Assembly: GCA_050248715.1 (NCBI GenBank) | Contig: JBFWRV010000027.1 | Span: 8,759 to 72,758 of the forward strand | Length of the DNA: 64,000 nt | Source of the DNA: AWTP1-13 sp050248715 | GTDB lineage: Bacteria; Pseudomonadota; Alphaproteobacteria; Rhizobiales; Hyphomicrobiaceae | Direction: 5' to 3' | Shown: piece after piece, positions 62,268-64,000 of the stretch | Position numbering within the stretch: the stretch's first letter is position 1 | Layout of the letters: the number at the start of each line of letters is the position of its first letter | Translations under genes and position numbers: made by a program | The notes under the pieces: model-generated | What the model was told of the DNA's origin: nothing | The model's input: the letters and a program-made list of their open reading frames with translations, nothing else | Database searches by the model: none

Positions 62268-64000
62268 GACCGTGCTCCTGGCAGGCGGGGAGAGGGGGCA
62301 GAAAGCGGCGCGAAGCGCGGCGAGGTCTCGTGCGCCTCGGACGCAGCCGCCTTCTCGATGCGCACCTTGAGATCATACCAGGCCGCCTGGCCGGTTATGG
62401 GATCGCTATTGGAATAGCGATAGCCGCCCGGCTGCTGCGGCAAGAGCTCCGTGATCAGGTGATTGAGCAGGAAGCCGCGCGTCGATTCGGGCGCATCGGG
62501 GGCAAGGCCCCACGCACCGGAGCGCTTGCCGATGGCGTTCCAGGTCCACACCGTGTCAGGGTTGACCCCCTCCATCAGCTTCACCTGCGCCTTGACGCGG
62601 CCGATGGGGCTCGTGATCCAGACCCAATCGTCGTCAGCAATGCCCAGTGTGTTTGCACGGGCGCGATTCATGTAAAGGCGGTTGGCGCCATGAATCTGCC
62701 TGAGCCACGCGTTCTGCGAGCCCCAGCTGTGATACATCGCCATCGGCCGCTGCGTGAGGGCGTGCAGCGGAAAGCTCTCGTCCCCCTCGACCACATCTCC
62801 GGCAGGCGGGTACCAGAAGGGCAGGGGATCGAAATAGGTCTCGACGCGCGCGCGATGCTGCTCGGGCGGTTGCAGGGCGCCGTGGCCGCGGGCGGCAAGG
62901 CGCATCTTCTGGATCGGCTCGCTGTAGAGCTGGAAGATCGCGGGCGTGGGGGTAAGGCGGAACCCCTTTTCCAGCGCCCACTCGATGTAGTCGCGGTTGA
63001 CATGGCGGTAGTAACGCATGTGCTCGGGCAGGTGATGCGCATGGAAGCAGCCGTCAGCGATATACTGCTCGAGCTGGCGCGGATTGACGTCGCCCTTGGC
63101 AAAATCGCCACCATTCTTTCCGCGATGTCCTGCCAGCGGTCCGATCCCTGGACGGCGTTCGTGGTTGACGATGTAGTCGGGATAGCCGCCGGGAAATTTC
63201 GGCGAGCCATCGTCCTTGATCATGCCGGGCAGCTTGAGGCGCGCGCCGAGGTCGAGCAGGACGTCCTGGAAGGGGCGAACGTCGCGATCGGGCCTTACCA
63301 CCGGCTGGCGGATCGCGTCAGCCGGTGCGTCGGGCTCGGAGATCGGCCGGTCGAGCAGCGAGATGCAGTCCCAGCGCTCGAGATACGTCGTGTCGGGCAG
63401 GATGAGGTCGGCGTAAGGCACGGTCTCGGAGAAGTAGGCGTCGGAATAGATGACCTTCGGGATCTTGTATGCACCGGTCGCGGCATCCTTCTCGGTCAGG
63501 TGCGCCAGCGTCGCCGGCAGGTTCATCGACGAGTTCCAGCCCATGTTGGCCATGTACATGAACAGGACGTCGATGGGATAGGGATCGCCGCGGGCCGCGT
63601 TGGCGATGACCATGTGCATGAGCCCGTGGGCGGCGAGCGGCGCCTCCCAGCTGAAGGCCTTGTCGATGCGCTGCGGTGTGCCGGCCGCATCGACGAGCAA
63701 GTCCTCAGGGCCGGTCGGGAAGCCCAGGTGCGGGCCCGGCAGCGGCTTGCCCGCATGCACGTCCCCCGGCTTGCCGCGCGGCTTCAGGAACGGCGGCGCC
63801 AACTTCGGGTAGGGCGCCTTGTAGCGGAAGCCGCCGGGGCAATCGATGGAGCCGAGCAGGATCTGGAGGAAGTGCAGGATGCGCGCGGTGTGGAAGCCGG
63901 TGGCGTGGGCGGAGATGCCGCGCATGGCGTGCATGCCCACGGGGCGGCCGGTGGTCTTCTCGTGCCGCCGACCGAACCAGTCGGTCCAGGGAATGTCGAG
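62264..64000 (-). CDS. Molybdopterin oxidoreductase large subunit (SoeA/PhsA-like), partial
   Basis: About 578 C-terminal residues of a DMSO reductase-family enzyme; the frame is open to the window edge, so the N-terminal iron-sulfur and Mo-ligand region is missing. The segment SETVPYADLILPDTTYLERWD (visible within residues about 190-215) and the C-terminal molydopterin-dinucleotide domain (NRARANTLGIADDDWVWI) are recognised. The subunit set with a DmsC-type anchor most resembles SoeABC sulfite dehydrogenase, with thiosulfate/polysulfide reductase as alternatives. Confidence 0.88.
   Translation of the reverse strand, partial: LDIPWTDWFGRRHEKTTGRPVGMHAMRGISAHATGFHTARILHFLQILLGSIDCPGGFRYKAPYPKLAPPFLKPRGKPGDVHAGKPLPGPHLGFPTGPEDLLVDAAGTPQRIDKAFSWEAPLAAHGLMHMVIANAARGDPYPIDVLFMYMANMGWNSSMNLPATLAHLTEKDAATGAYKIPKVIYSDAYFSETVPYADLILPDTTYLERWDCISLLDRPISEPDAPADAIRQPVVRPDRDVRPFQDVLLDLGARLKLPGMIKDDGSPKFPGGYPDYIVNHERRPGIGPLAGHRGKNGGDFAKGDVNPRQLEQYIADGCFHAHHLPEHMRYYRHVNRDYIEWALEKGFRLTPTPAIFQLYSEPIQKMRLAARGHGALQPPEQHRARVETYFDPLPFWYPPAGDVVEGDESFPLHALTQRPMAMYHSWGSQNAWLRQIHGANRLYMNRARANTLGIADDDWVWITSPIGRVKAQVKLMEGVNPDTVWTWNAIGKRSGAWGLAPDAPESTRGFLLNHLITELLPQQPGGYRYSNSDPITGQAAWYDLKVRIEKAAASEAHETSPRFAPLSAPSPRLPGARS

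Overview
The window is GC-rich, densely coded DNA that looks chromosomal from an alphaproteobacterium, most likely Hyphomicrobiales (a Hyphomicrobium-, Rhodoplanes- or Bradyrhizobium-like organism). This is inferred from the CpaABCDEF/TadBC order, the class A RNase P RNA, the abundant Liv-type transport and acyl-CoA genes, and several families of short palindromic intergenic repeats. I see no phage, insertion sequence or CRISPR array. All family calls were made by reading motifs; no database search was run.

Bases 1-20,100 look like a catabolic island. It holds two short MetE-type zinc methyltransferases (one cut by the window edge), an amidase, two proteins of the maleate isomerase/arylmalonate decarboxylase fold, a lone molybdenum hydroxylase large subunit, an SDR, a 2-oxoglutarate/Fe(II) oxygenase, a complete branched-chain-type ABC importer (livFGMH plus binding protein), a luciferase-like monooxygenase and a 2-keto-4-pentenoate hydratase-type enzyme. 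The substrate is unknown. An amino-acid-type binding protein and an L,D-transpeptidase are interspersed.

Bases 20,100-26,350 hold a formylglycine-generating-enzyme-like protein, a second L,D-transpeptidase, a tRNA-Leu(UAA) gene split by a group I intron (the most striking element here), a single-domain response regulator and an oligopeptidase B. Bases 26,350-37,310 are a Tad/Flp pilus locus: cpaA-cpaF, tadB and tadC on the minus strand, and a free-standing secretin N-domain protein plus two TadE/TadG-type pseudopilins on the plus strand. No Flp pilin gene is visible.

Bases 37,500-47,450 carry a TetR regulator, rnpB with a recognisable promoter, a KAS II enzyme, several single enzymes, a broken sigma-like gene next to a repeat, a small autoregulated-looking operon (cupin, TetR, 71-residue CxxC protein) with a palindromic operator, a DUF169 protein, an AmpD-like amidase and a TerB/DnaJ protein. 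Bases 47,450-57,760 are mainly acyl-CoA and redox metabolism: a hydroxyisobutyryl-CoA hydrolase-like protein, two ketopantoate-reductase-like proteins, proC, an alcohol dehydrogenase, an enoyl-CoA hydratase, two adjacent acyl-CoA dehydrogenases and a patatin. Bases 57,800-64,000 hold a DUF71 ATP-pyrophosphatase beside a BtuF-like protein (probable B12 salvage) and a three-subunit molybdopterin oxidoreductase of the DmsABC/SoeABC type, whose large subunit runs off the window.
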